Positions 17,269 through 24,425 of a DNA stretch of 64,000 nucleotides are shown here, piece after piece. How positions within the stretch are numbered: position 1 is the stretch's first letter; each line of letters opens with the position of its first letter. The translations under genes were made by a program, and so were the position numbers. The notes beneath the pieces were generated by a model. The model saw only the letters and a program-made list of their open reading frames with translations. It did no database searches and was not told where the DNA came from. Source of the stretch: Yoonia litorea (GTDB lineage: Bacteria > Pseudomonadota > Alphaproteobacteria > Rhodobacterales > Rhodobacteraceae); NCBI RefSeq assembly GCF_900114675.1, contig NZ_FOZM01000001.1, forward strand, positions 1,426,001 to 1,490,000, given 5' to 3'.

Positions 17269-18642
17269 ATGACCCTTGATCCCGTACTCGCCCGTGTTGA
17301 CGAAAATCTAGACGAGGCGCTCGACCGCCTTCTGGCCCTTTTGCGGATCCCGTCGATTTCGACCGATCCTGCCTACAAGGGCGATTGCGACAAAGCGGCC
17401 GACTGGCTTGTGGCGGACTTGCAAAGCATCGGCTTTGACGCCAGCAAACGCCCCACGCCGGGACACCCGATGGTCGTGGCCCACTACGACGGCGAAGGCC
17501 CGCATGTCCTGTTTTACGGGCATTACGATGTGCAGCCCGTTGATCCGCTGAATTTGTGGGACAATGACCCCTTCGATCCCCAGATCGAAGAAACGCCTGC
17601 AGGCAAGGTCATTCGTGGCCGCGGGTCGTCCGACGACAAGGGGCAGCTCATGACATTCGTCGAGGCCTGCCGCGCATGGAAGGCGGTGCATGGCACCCTG
17701 CCCTGCAAGATCACCATGTTCTTTGAAGGCGAAGAGGAATCCGGTTCGCCTTCGCTTACTCCCTTTATGGAGGAAAACCGCGACGAGCTGACAGCCGACA
17801 TCGCACTGATCTGCGACACCGGTCTTTACGACGAAAAGACACCGTCAATCGTCACTCAATTGCGCGGGCTGCTGGGCGAGGAATTGACGATCACAGGCCC
17901 CGACAAGGACCTGCACTCTGGCATGTATGGCGGGCTGGCGATGAACCCCGCCCGCGTTCTGGCCAAAGTGATCGCAGCGCTTCACGACGACACAGGCCGG
18001 ATCACCATCCCTGATTTCTACGAGGGTGTGCCAGAGCTTTCGAACGAACTCGCCGCCGCCTGGGACGACCTGAGGTTCGACGAAAAAGCATTCCTGGGTG
18101 AAGTCGGTCTCTCGATCCCTGCGGGCGAAGAGGGCCGCCGCCCGCTCGAGATGATCTGGTCGCGCCCCACCTGCGAGGTCAACGGGATGACCTCAGGCTA
18201 CACCGGCGACGGCTTCAAGACGGTCCTGCCGTCCAAAGCCTCTGCCAAGATCAGCTTCCGCCTTGTCGGCACCCAAGACCCCCACGCCATCCGCGAGAAT
18301 TTCCGCAAAATGGTGGAAGACATGATCCCCGCCGACTGTAGCGTGGCCTGGGCAGAGCATGGCGCCAGCCCCGCAGGACAAATGACAACAACCCACCCCG
18401 CCTTTGATCAGGCACGGCAGGCGCTTTCCGATGAATGGCCCAATGCGGCCGCTTATGTCGGCTGCGGCGGGTCAATCCCGATCGCGGGATACTTCAAGGA
18501 TATCCTCGACATGGACGCGATGCTGATCGGCTTCGGCAAGGACGACGACCAGATCCATTCTCCAAACGAGAAATACGACCTGTCATCGTTCCACAAGGGC
18601 ATCAGAAGCTGGGTGCGCATCCTCGACGGAATGACGGGCTGA
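17269..18642 (+). CDS. M20 family metallo-dipeptidase
   Basis: 457 residues from ATG at 17269, preceded by AGGTAGG; the upstream in-frame extension is rejected. M20 metal-site motifs appear in order: FYGHYDVQP (His), RGSSDDKGQ (bridging Asp), EGEEESGSPS (catalytic and metal Glu), ICDTGLYD and, near the end, IHSPNEKYD (His). It is a cytosolic dinuclear zinc exopeptidase of the carnosinase/dipeptidase-like branch; the exact dipeptide substrate is unknown. A GC hairpin follows the stop. Confidence 0.9.
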   Translation: MTLDPVLARVDENLDEALDRLLALLRIPSISTDPAYKGDCDKAADWLVADLQSIGFDASKRPTPGHPMVVAHYDGEGPHVLFYGHYDVQPVDPLNLWDNDPFDPQIEETPAGKVIRGRGSSDDKGQLMTFVEACRAWKAVHGTLPCKITMFFEGEEESGSPSLTPFMEENRDELTADIALICDTGLYDEKTPSIVTQLRGLLGEELTITGPDKDLHSGMYGGLAMNPARVLAKVIAALHDDTGRITIPDFYEGVPELSNELAAAWDDLRFDEKAFLGEVGLSIPAGEEGRRPLEMIWSRPTCEVNGMTSGYTGDGFKTVLPSKASAKISFRLVGTQDPHAIRENFRKMVEDMIPADCSVAWAEHGASPAGQMTTTHPAFDQARQALSDEWPNAAAYVGCGGSIPIAGYFKDILDMDAMLIGFGKDDDQIHSPNEKYDLSSFHKGIRSWVRILDGMTG

Positions 18643-18658
18643 CCCGCGTCGAAACGGG

Positions 18659-18681
18659 CGGGCCGGCATCTGACCGGCCCG
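18659..18681 (+). terminator. GC hairpin after the M20 peptidase gene
   Basis: CGGGCCGG/CCGGCCCG, a perfect 8-base stem with a 7-base loop, 16 bases after the stop. The U-tract is poor (GTTCCTGT), so it is a weak or factor-assisted terminator at best. Confidence 0.45.
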
Positions 18682-18730
18682 TTCCTGTCGCATCCCGGCA
18701 ATCAAATTCAGCAGTCTCCGGCACCGCCCC

Positions 18731-19513
18731 ATGACGTCACCTCTTCTGCAAGATCGCACGTATCTGATGGGCTATTGGCCCACAGAGGATAATCCGAAGC
18801 GGTCACTGCGCTACTATCGCCAGTTGCACGAGAAAAGCATCGCGCTGATCAGTGGCGGCAATCTGGTGTTTATGTCGGACTGCCCCGATACCATCGCCGC
18901 AACCACCGCATTTGCCGAAAAACACGATGTCAGGCTCCACGTCATCACCCGCGCAGTTGTGGACCTGCCCAAATACCCTTTGATGCCAAAGCTTTACGAC
19001 CTCTCCGTCGCCTTCGGAGAAGCGCTGCCAGACAATGCCAGCAAGCGGAGCGGCGACAAGGGGATCATTCACTACCTGCGCGATCTCAAAGGGACGAGCC
19101 GCGAAACTTTCGAGAAGGTTTTTGGCATCTGGCACAGTAAGATCGCCCTCTTGGACGAGATCGCGAAGGCGAATGTCTTTGAAACCTCGACATTTGCCTG
19201 GATTGATTTCTCGATTGCGAGGTTCGTGGGCAAGCGCGAGGCATGGAATTTCAACCTCATCGACGCCGCCCGCGACGACGCGATCTATCACTACCGCAGC
19301 CCGATGAAAAAGAACGGCACCCGCCTGCCCCTGAATGCAAGCTGCCTGCTGGGACAAACTGCGGCGATTGACTGGCTCAACCAGACCTACGACGCCGCCT
19401 TCAAAACCGCCCTGACCGAAGTATACCCCAACGACGAAGAAACGGTTCTTGCGGATGTGCACCGGGACAACAGAGCAAAGTTCATAACGATCACGGACGA
19501 AATGATTGCATAG
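18731..19513 (+). CDS. HtrL/YibB/WlaTC-like protein (putative glycosyltransferase)
   Basis: 260 residues, no signal peptide. The layout resembles the HtrL/YibB family, known from cell-surface carbohydrate loci and including the Campylobacter WlaTC proteins. Features are an N-terminal strand near YLMGYWPTEDNPKR, a central helical part, and FAWIDFSIARFVGK, which resembles the family motif WIDfG. Similarity is judged by eye from the WID motif and length, so the family assignment is tentative. It stands alone, not in an LPS operon, with a weak ribosome site. Confidence 0.45.
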   Translation: MTSPLLQDRTYLMGYWPTEDNPKRSLRYYRQLHEKSIALISGGNLVFMSDCPDTIAATTAFAEKHDVRLHVITRAVVDLPKYPLMPKLYDLSVAFGEALPDNASKRSGDKGIIHYLRDLKGTSRETFEKVFGIWHSKIALLDEIAKANVFETSTFAWIDFSIARFVGKREAWNFNLIDAARDDAIYHYRSPMKKNGTRLPLNASCLLGQTAAIDWLNQTYDAAFKTALTEVYPNDEETVLADVHRDNRAKFITITDEMIA

Positions 19514-19779
19514 CAAGCGCTCTGAGAACGGCAGAACGCTCCTACCGATGTCTGGCTTCGACATGTCCGCAGACTTTTCCGGTCAACGACCAAAGCGCTG
19601 CTTCTATCAGCATCAGCTACTGCATTGTGCGCAAAACGGAGGCTGCCTCGCCTGACTTCTCCAACCGAAAAACACGATTGGTAAGATTTGCCCCACTAAA
19701 CATTTTTGCCAGCTTCGCGCCTTAGAATCGACATGCAGCCGTAGGACTCAATAACCACAGACAACATTCCGAGGTAGCA

Positions 19780-20730
19780 ATGTCATTTATGCGCTTAAGA
19801 GTGTTACGAGTTTCGGGGTCCTTGGCGACGGCCCTTGTTTCCGGTTCCCTTCTCATCACCACGCCAACATTCGCGCAACAGTCCGCAAACAGCGACCTAA
19901 ACGTTCTGACCGAAGTCGCTCTTGCGTCTGATGCCTCTGAACGGCTGGAGCTTGTCAGTCGGCTGCGCACACTCTCGCAACAACTGGCGGCGGCCACCTG
20001 CACCCTGACGTCAGGTGTCGTGCCGGAAGAGGGCGAAGCGGTCTTGCACCAGGCAAAGCAGGATTTCGACCGCTACATCGCGGCGCTGCGGTATGGCGAT
20101 CCAGAACTGGGGACGCTGGTGGCCGAGACCGACCGCAAGATCCTGCACGACATTGATGAAGTCGAGGCCGAATGGGCGCTTGTCGCCGAGGCCGTGCTTG
20201 CGGTCCTCGCCGACCCGACCGATATCGAAAGCGCACATTTTGTCGACGACCACAACCTCAAGCTGCTGGAATTGACGAACCAGTTGGCCAGTGATGTACG
20301 TGGCCACTACACCAATCCCTTTCAGGTTTCTGCCCGCGACTCGATGATGATCGAATTGGCAGGGCGGCAACTGATGCTTACGCAGAAGATGGCCAAGGAC
20401 AGCTTTGAAATCTGGACAGGCTACAACGCAGAGGCCGCTGCAGAAGACCTCGCAGCAACAATGCAAATCTTCGGGGCCTCACTTGAGGCATTGCGCCACG
20501 GCCTCCCTGCCGCAGGGATTGCGCCGGCACCCAACGACGTCATCGCAGAGGATCTTGACGGGCTTTTGTCACGCTGGTCGGTGATTGAGGCCAACCTGCA
20601 AGCGCAACTCGATGGAGCAGTCCTCAGCGAGGAACAAAAAGCGCTCGTCTTCCACGAATTTCAGGTGGAACTTGCCGAGCTGAAATTGCTTCTGACGCAT
20701 TACCGCGAACACGCCGAACGGCTTTTGTGA
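19780..20730 (+). CDS. periplasmic protein with two PilJ-type (type IV pili MCP N-terminal) sensor repeats
   Basis: 316 residues. A signal peptide (about 1-33, TTPTFAQQ) precedes two helical repeats. The first begins RLRTLSQQLAAATCTL (about 66) and the second RQLMLTQKMAKDSFEI (about 194). The R-x-x-x-LSQ(R/Q)-(L/M)-x-K/A-type helix is characteristic of the PilJ/NarX-like ligand-binding helical domain of type IV pili methyl-accepting transducers. No transmembrane or signalling domain follows, so this is a stand-alone secreted sensor-like protein. The partner is unknown. Confidence 0.7.
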   Translation: MSFMRLRVLRVSGSLATALVSGSLLITTPTFAQQSANSDLNVLTEVALASDASERLELVSRLRTLSQQLAAATCTLTSGVVPEEGEAVLHQAKQDFDRYIAALRYGDPELGTLVAETDRKILHDIDEVEAEWALVAEAVLAVLADPTDIESAHFVDDHNLKLLELTNQLASDVRGHYTNPFQVSARDSMMIELAGRQLMLTQKMAKDSFEIWTGYNAEAAAEDLAATMQIFGASLEALRHGLPAAGIAPAPNDVIAEDLDGLLSRWSVIEANLQAQLDGAVLSEEQKALVFHEFQVELAELKLLLTHYREHAERLL

Positions 20731-20825
20731 AAAACATTGATCAAGCTGTGCCCGCGCGCAGCTTGGTCCAATGACCTTGGCAACCGGACGGGCGCCTGAC
20801 CAACGAGATACGAGCTTTGGTGAAA

Positions 20826-20902
20826 TGGCGCGGTTGACGGGGCTCGAACCCGCGACCCCCGGCGTGACAGGCCGGTACTCTAACCAACTGAGCTACAACC
20901 GC
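20826..20902 (-). tRNA. tRNA-Asp (anticodon GTC)
   Basis: 77 bases including an encoded CCA. The acceptor stem is GCGGTTG/CAACCGC with discriminator G, as expected for Asp. The anticodon stem-loop is CCGGCCTGTCACGCCGG, giving GTC. The gene is base-identical to the copy at 21208-21284. A promoter-like pair (TTGACG, 17 bases, TATTCC) lies just upstream at 20914-20942. Confidence 0.97.
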
Positions 20903-21207
20903 GCGTGACGTGCGGAATACTCATCACGTTAGGAAGCGTCAACGACAAAAACGACGTTCCGGATGTTTTTCTCTGACGCGGCCGGATGGCGCTAACGATG
21001 TGGTCAGGATTTGACCCGCACGGTGCGTTAACCACGTCGCCTTTGGGCGGGTGTATGCACGGGCCGTGTACAATCTGTGTACGCATGGTGCACCGCCGGT
21101 GCACGGGCTGTGACCCGTAAAAATTGGCGTTTACCACGATTGCACAAACATCCAGCGCATATGCTGCCGGACCCGTTGCGTCATGTCTCGTGATCGGGGG
21201 AAAGCAG
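20903..21207. other. 305-base spacer between tandem tRNA-Asp genes with a GTGYAC-rich core
   Basis: No gene. The core at about 21050-21118 holds repeated GTGTAC and GTGCAC hexamers, the 8-base palindrome GGTGCACC, the interrupted palindrome CACGG-G-CCGTG and two copies of the direct repeat TGCACGGGCYGTG. The part nearest the downstream tRNA carries its promoter. See findings. Confidence 0.6.
20914..20942 (-). promoter_or_regulatory. putative sigma70 promoter of the downstream tRNA-Asp
   Basis: TTGACG, 17-base spacer, TATTCC on the minus strand, ending 11 bases before the tRNA 5' end. The -35 matches 5 of 6 consensus bases; the -10 matches 3 of 6. Confidence 0.45.
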
Positions 21208-21284
21208 TGGCGCGGTTGACGGGGCTCGAACCCGCGACCCCCGGCGTGACAGGCCGGTACTCTAACCAACTGAGCTACAACCGC
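21208..21284 (-). tRNA. tRNA-Asp (anticodon GTC), second identical copy
   Basis: Same 77 bases as 20826-20902, with encoded CCA, discriminator G and GTC anticodon. It is upstream of the other copy on the transcribed strand. A TTGACG, 17 bases, TAGAAG promoter-like pair lies about 40 bases upstream, between it and the pirin gene. Confidence 0.97.
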
Positions 21285-21332
21285 GCATCTGCATCATCCG
21301 GACTGACGCCCGAATGATGCGCTTCTATGAGG

Positions 21333-21349
21333 ACGGCGCGACGCCGTCA
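21333..21349. repeat. perfect GC inverted repeat after the pirin gene
   Basis: GACGGCG-CGA-CGCCGTC, a 7-base stem with a 3-base loop just after the pirin stop. It has no clear U-tract and overlaps the candidate promoter of the second tRNA-Asp. It may end pirin transcription; this is uncertain. Confidence 0.45.
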
Positions 21350-21356
21350 AGCAGGC

Positions 21357-22295
21357 TTAACGCTCTGGCAGCGGAATAAATTCCGCATCGTCACCGGGCG
21401 GCAATTGGAAGCGCCCGTTTTGCCAATCGCCGGCGCGCCATGCCTCCTTGGCCTCTTCGATCCGCTCCTTGCTGGAGGCCACGAAGTTCCACCAGATATA
21501 ACGGTCACCTTCCATTGTGGCCCCGCCAAGCAGCATCACGCGCGCGCCATTTGCACCGGCCCTCATGCTCACACGGTCGCCAGGACGGAACACCATCATC
21601 TTTCCGGCATCGAACGTCTGCCCTGCAATTTCCACTTCACCTTCAAGCACATAAGCACCACGGTCCTCGTGATTGTCGGGCAATGGCAGCTTGGCTCCGG
21701 CCTCAAGCAGCGCATCAAGATAGAACATCTCTGACGGGGTTTCGACAGGTGCACGCTCGCCATAGGCCTCGCCCATGATCAATCGCACCTGCTTGCCTTC
21801 ACCTTCCAGCATCGGCAGATCGGCTTTTGGCGCATGGATGAAATCGGCCGCGCGGTCTTCGGCACCTTTGGGCAGGGCAATCCAGCTCTGGATGCCGAAA
21901 AGGCTCTGCGGTTTCTCGCGCGCAGCACCATCCATACGCTCGGAATGGGTAATGCCGTGACCTGCGATCATCAGGTTGACAGCGCCGGGTTCGATCCACT
22001 GATCGGTGCCCAGACTGTCGCGGTGATGGATCGAACCGCGATGCAGGTAAGTGACCGTGGCCAGACCGATATGCGGATGCGGCCGCACATCAATCCCCTG
22101 CCCCGTGACAAACTCGGCAGGGCCCATCTGGTCAAAAAAGATAAACGGCCCAACCATCTGACGCCGCGGCGCAGGCAAGGCGCGGCGCACCTCAAATCCA
22201 CCCAGATCACGCGCACGCGGCACGATCACAGTGTCAATTGCGTCAATGTCATCGCCGGTCGGGCAGTCTGGGTCTAGTGCAGGATTCCAACTCAT
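21357..22295 (-). CDS. pirin family cupin protein
   Basis: 312 residues. The N-terminal cupin has the pirin metal motif in RPHPHIGLATVTYLHRGSIHHRD and QMGPAEF; the C-terminal cupin includes EDRGAYVLEGEVEIAG. Bacterial pirins are cytosolic mono-iron or quercetinase-like proteins; some regulate pyruvate metabolism, others are dioxygenases. The role here is unknown. It is a single gene between tRNA genes on the same strand. Confidence 0.92.
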   Translation of the reverse strand: MSWNPALDPDCPTGDDIDAIDTVIVPRARDLGGFEVRRALPAPRRQMVGPFIFFDQMGPAEFVTGQGIDVRPHPHIGLATVTYLHRGSIHHRDSLGTDQWIEPGAVNLMIAGHGITHSERMDGAAREKPQSLFGIQSWIALPKGAEDRAADFIHAPKADLPMLEGEGKQVRLIMGEAYGERAPVETPSEMFYLDALLEAGAKLPLPDNHEDRGAYVLEGEVEIAGQTFDAGKMMVFRPGDRVSMRAGANGARVMLLGGATMEGDRYIWWNFVASSKERIEEAKEAWRAGDWQNGRFQLPPGDDAEFIPLPER

Positions 22296-22442
22296 TGGAT
22301 CACTCCTTTTCCTGATTTGACCGCAATGTAACCTGTGCGCAGAAAAGAAACATTCCCCATGCTTCCGAAAATTCTGTGCACAAATGCACCTATGAGCCGC
22401 AGAGCATCAGGCGATGTGCAAAAACAAAAATGAGGGAGGGAA

Positions 22443-22518
<76 letters not shown>

Positions 22519-22528
22519 GACAGCGCAT

Positions 22529-22557
22529 CGTTTAGGCGAAGTTTTTGGACGATGCAA
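22529..22557 (-). promoter_or_regulatory. putative sigma70 promoter of tRNA-Val
   Basis: TTGCAT, 17-base spacer, TAAACG on the minus strand, ending 10 bases before the tRNA 5' end. Confidence 0.45.
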
Positions 22558-22688
22558 GCGGCTGTTTTCATCAATTTCCAAAAGAACTCGCGATCTCGCT
22601 TTAAGTTTGTCGCCAGCCATGGACAACGCGTAAGGAAACCGACAATTTCCACGAGCAAGATCCCCCTCAACACGCGGAACGACACCAG

Positions 22689-23402
22689 ATGCCACAGGAC
22701 AGCGCCCAGAATGATACCGACCTCGGCGCTGAATTTGAGGGTGTTAAAGTTCCACATTCACCATTTCTCAATGAAAAGATGGTAAAGAGGATTGCGAAGG
22801 GGATATACGAACGCCCTGAAAGGAAACTCGCCACCAAACTGACGCGGGAATCTGATCGCGTTTTGGAAATGGGCGCGGGTCTGGGATTCGTCGGAGGGTT
22901 CACTGCATTTCATAAGAAAGGAGTCGAACTTCTCAGCTTCGAGGCGAATCCCGAGCTGATCCCTCACGTCGAACGGCTCTATCAAATCAACGGACTTTCC
23001 GCCCGTGCTTCCGTGGAAAACAAGCTGCTGATTGCTAATCCCGACCGGCCCGACAGTATGCGCTTTCACATCCATGGGTCATATCTCGGCTCCTCCGTTT
23101 ACAAGGTTGGCCGCCCCAACCGCCCGAAAATCGACATTGCAACAATTGGCTGGGATGACGTGAAATCGCGGTTTCGGCCTGACGTCCTGATCATGGATAT
23201 CGAAGGTGCAGAACTTGATTTCCTGACACATGCAGACCTCTCAGGTGTCCGGGCAATTATCGCCGAATTCCATCCTGACCACTATGGCAAAGAAGGTGTA
23301 AAGGCGTGCATTGATGCCGTGAACGCCCAAGGGTTACGCCAAACACATCACCGGATGGAAGTGCGGGCATTTGTTGCCGAAGGCGTCGAGGCGCCGCGCT
23401 AG
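22689..23402 (+). CDS. FkbM family SAM-dependent methyltransferase
   Basis: 237 residues. A Rossmann methyltransferase core has motif I VLEMGAGLGFVGGF (about 58-71), the acidic residue in LLSFEANPELI, and DVLIMDIEGAELDFL, which is the FkbM signature. FkbM enzymes O-methylate sugars, polyketides or other metabolites; the substrate here is unknown. The gene is visibly richer in A and T than its neighbours, especially in the first 250 bases. It begins 170 bases from tRNA-Val, which hints at acquisition beside a tRNA gene. Confidence 0.82.
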   Translation: MPQDSAQNDTDLGAEFEGVKVPHSPFLNEKMVKRIAKGIYERPERKLATKLTRESDRVLEMGAGLGFVGGFTAFHKKGVELLSFEANPELIPHVERLYQINGLSARASVENKLLIANPDRPDSMRFHIHGSYLGSSVYKVGRPNRPKIDIATIGWDDVKSRFRPDVLIMDIEGAELDFLTHADLSGVRAIIAEFHPDHYGKEGVKACIDAVNAQGLRQTHHRMEVRAFVAEGVEAPR

Positions 23403-23405
23403 CAT

Positions 23406-23966
23406 TTAATCCAGCACGTGCTGCTCACCATTCTTGAGCCAGTAGACGCACCCCTGCCCACCATGAGGCGACTGGCCGCGATGGGCCTTTTCGCCAATCA
23501 CAAGCCCACGCATGATCCCTCCGGTGATTCCGTGTGTCACGATCACTGACGGTCCGGGCAGGTCATCAAGAAAGGCCTTTACACGGCGCTTCACCGCGGC
23601 GAAACCTTCGCCGTTCGGGGCCATTTCATACTGCGCCATAAGCGGGTTCGGACCTTTGGGCATTGGCAGTTCATCGCGCAGACGCCCTGACCAATCCCCG
23701 ACCCCGATCTCGCGCAGCCGGTCATCCGTCCTGATCGTTTCGGCGAGGCCTCCGAGTGCTATGGCTGCTGTCTGAAAAGCACGCCCCTGCGGGCTACAGT
23801 AGAAGTGAAAACCCTGCAGATCGCGGCTGCGCAGGATCTCATGCTGACGCGCAGCATGCAACTCACCCTTATCCGTCAGCGGTGAATCGAGCTCACCCTG
23901 CATGCGGTTTTCGGCGTTCCAGAAGGTCTCGCCGTGGCGCAGAATATAGAGTTCTGGATGGACCAC
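23406..23966 (-). CDS. histidine phosphatase (phosphoglycerate mutase-like) family protein
   Basis: 186 residues from a GTG start 6 bases after the HU-like gene. The catalytic motif LYILRHGETFWN (RHGE) is at residues 7-18, and the second catalytic His is in SVIVTHGITGG. Family members are small phosphatases acting on sugar phosphates, ribazole phosphate or other substrates. The short length fits a broad-range phosphatase rather than a glycolytic mutase. Confidence 0.9.
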   Translation of the reverse strand: MVHPELYILRHGETFWNAENRMQGELDSPLTDKGELHAARQHEILRSRDLQGFHFYCSPQGRAFQTAAIALGGLAETIRTDDRLREIGVGDWSGRLRDELPMPKGPNPLMAQYEMAPNGEGFAAVKRRVKAFLDDLPGPSVIVTHGITGGIMRGLVIGEKAHRGQSPHGGQGCVYWLKNGEQHVLD

Positions 23967-23972
23967 GCCGGT

Positions 23973-24305
23973 TTAATCCGCGCTGTCTGTCTGCGCGGCG
24001 ACCGTCGCATTCTTGGGTGTGCGCAGTTTCAGCGTGATCACAGAGGCCCCGCCGTCGAGGTCCTTGGCTTTTACCACTCTCATCTTCCCCAGAGGCGGCA
24101 GGTTGACTTCCTCGCCGTTTCTGAGCGCATCACCAATCAATGCGAGCGCCGCTTCTACGGCGGGTTTCACATCACGTTTCTTGAGATTGGTGCGCGCCAC
24201 GACGGCATCCAGAAGATCAGGCTTCTTCATCAGCCCGACTGCTTGGCCGTCTTGTTCGGGTGCGTCTGCGCCGTCCACGAATGAGGATTGAGGTGTCTTG
24301 GCCAT
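23973..24305 (-). CDS. HU-like DNA-binding protein with shortened DNA-binding arm
   Basis: 110 residues from ATG at 24305, preceded by AAAGG. After a non-conserved acidic N-terminus (about 25 residues), the HU helices are clear (KKPDLLDAVVARTNLKKRDVKPAVEAALALIGDAL) followed by EEVNLPPLGKMRVV. The long beta arm of HU/IHF, normally containing RNPxTG and the intercalating Pro, is replaced by KDLDGGASVITLKLRTPK. It may bind DNA without sharp bending. It is cotranscribed with the phosphatase gene. Confidence 0.8.
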   Translation of the reverse strand: MAKTPQSSFVDGADAPEQDGQAVGLMKKPDLLDAVVARTNLKKRDVKPAVEAALALIGDALRNGEEVNLPPLGKMRVVKAKDLDGGASVITLKLRTPKNATVAAQTDSAD

Positions 24306-24377
24306 GTGCCAGCCTTTCATTCAGATTTCGCCGCCATACCGCGACAGATCAAACCGAAGGTCAAGCCGGTCGGCCAC

Positions 24378-24406
24378 AAAAAAGGGCGCCCTGTTCAGGA
24401 CGCCCT
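24378..24406 (-). terminator. rho-independent terminator of lon
   Basis: On the minus strand: GGGCG, a 12-base loop, CGCCC, then TTTTTT, located 20 bases after the lon stop. Confidence 0.75.
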
Positions 24407-24425
24407 TCTCAATTTTAACCAAGGC

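Noticed and set aside
21050..21118. Possible CRISPR array in the repeats between tRNA-Asp genes
   Set aside because: Units are 6-13 bases, irregularly spaced and partly palindromic; there are no regular spacers and no cas genes in the window.
20880..21269. Minus-strand frame of 129 codons overlapping both tRNA-Asp genes
   Set aside because: Runs through tRNA sequence and the palindromic spacer; no ribosome site and no protein-like domain.
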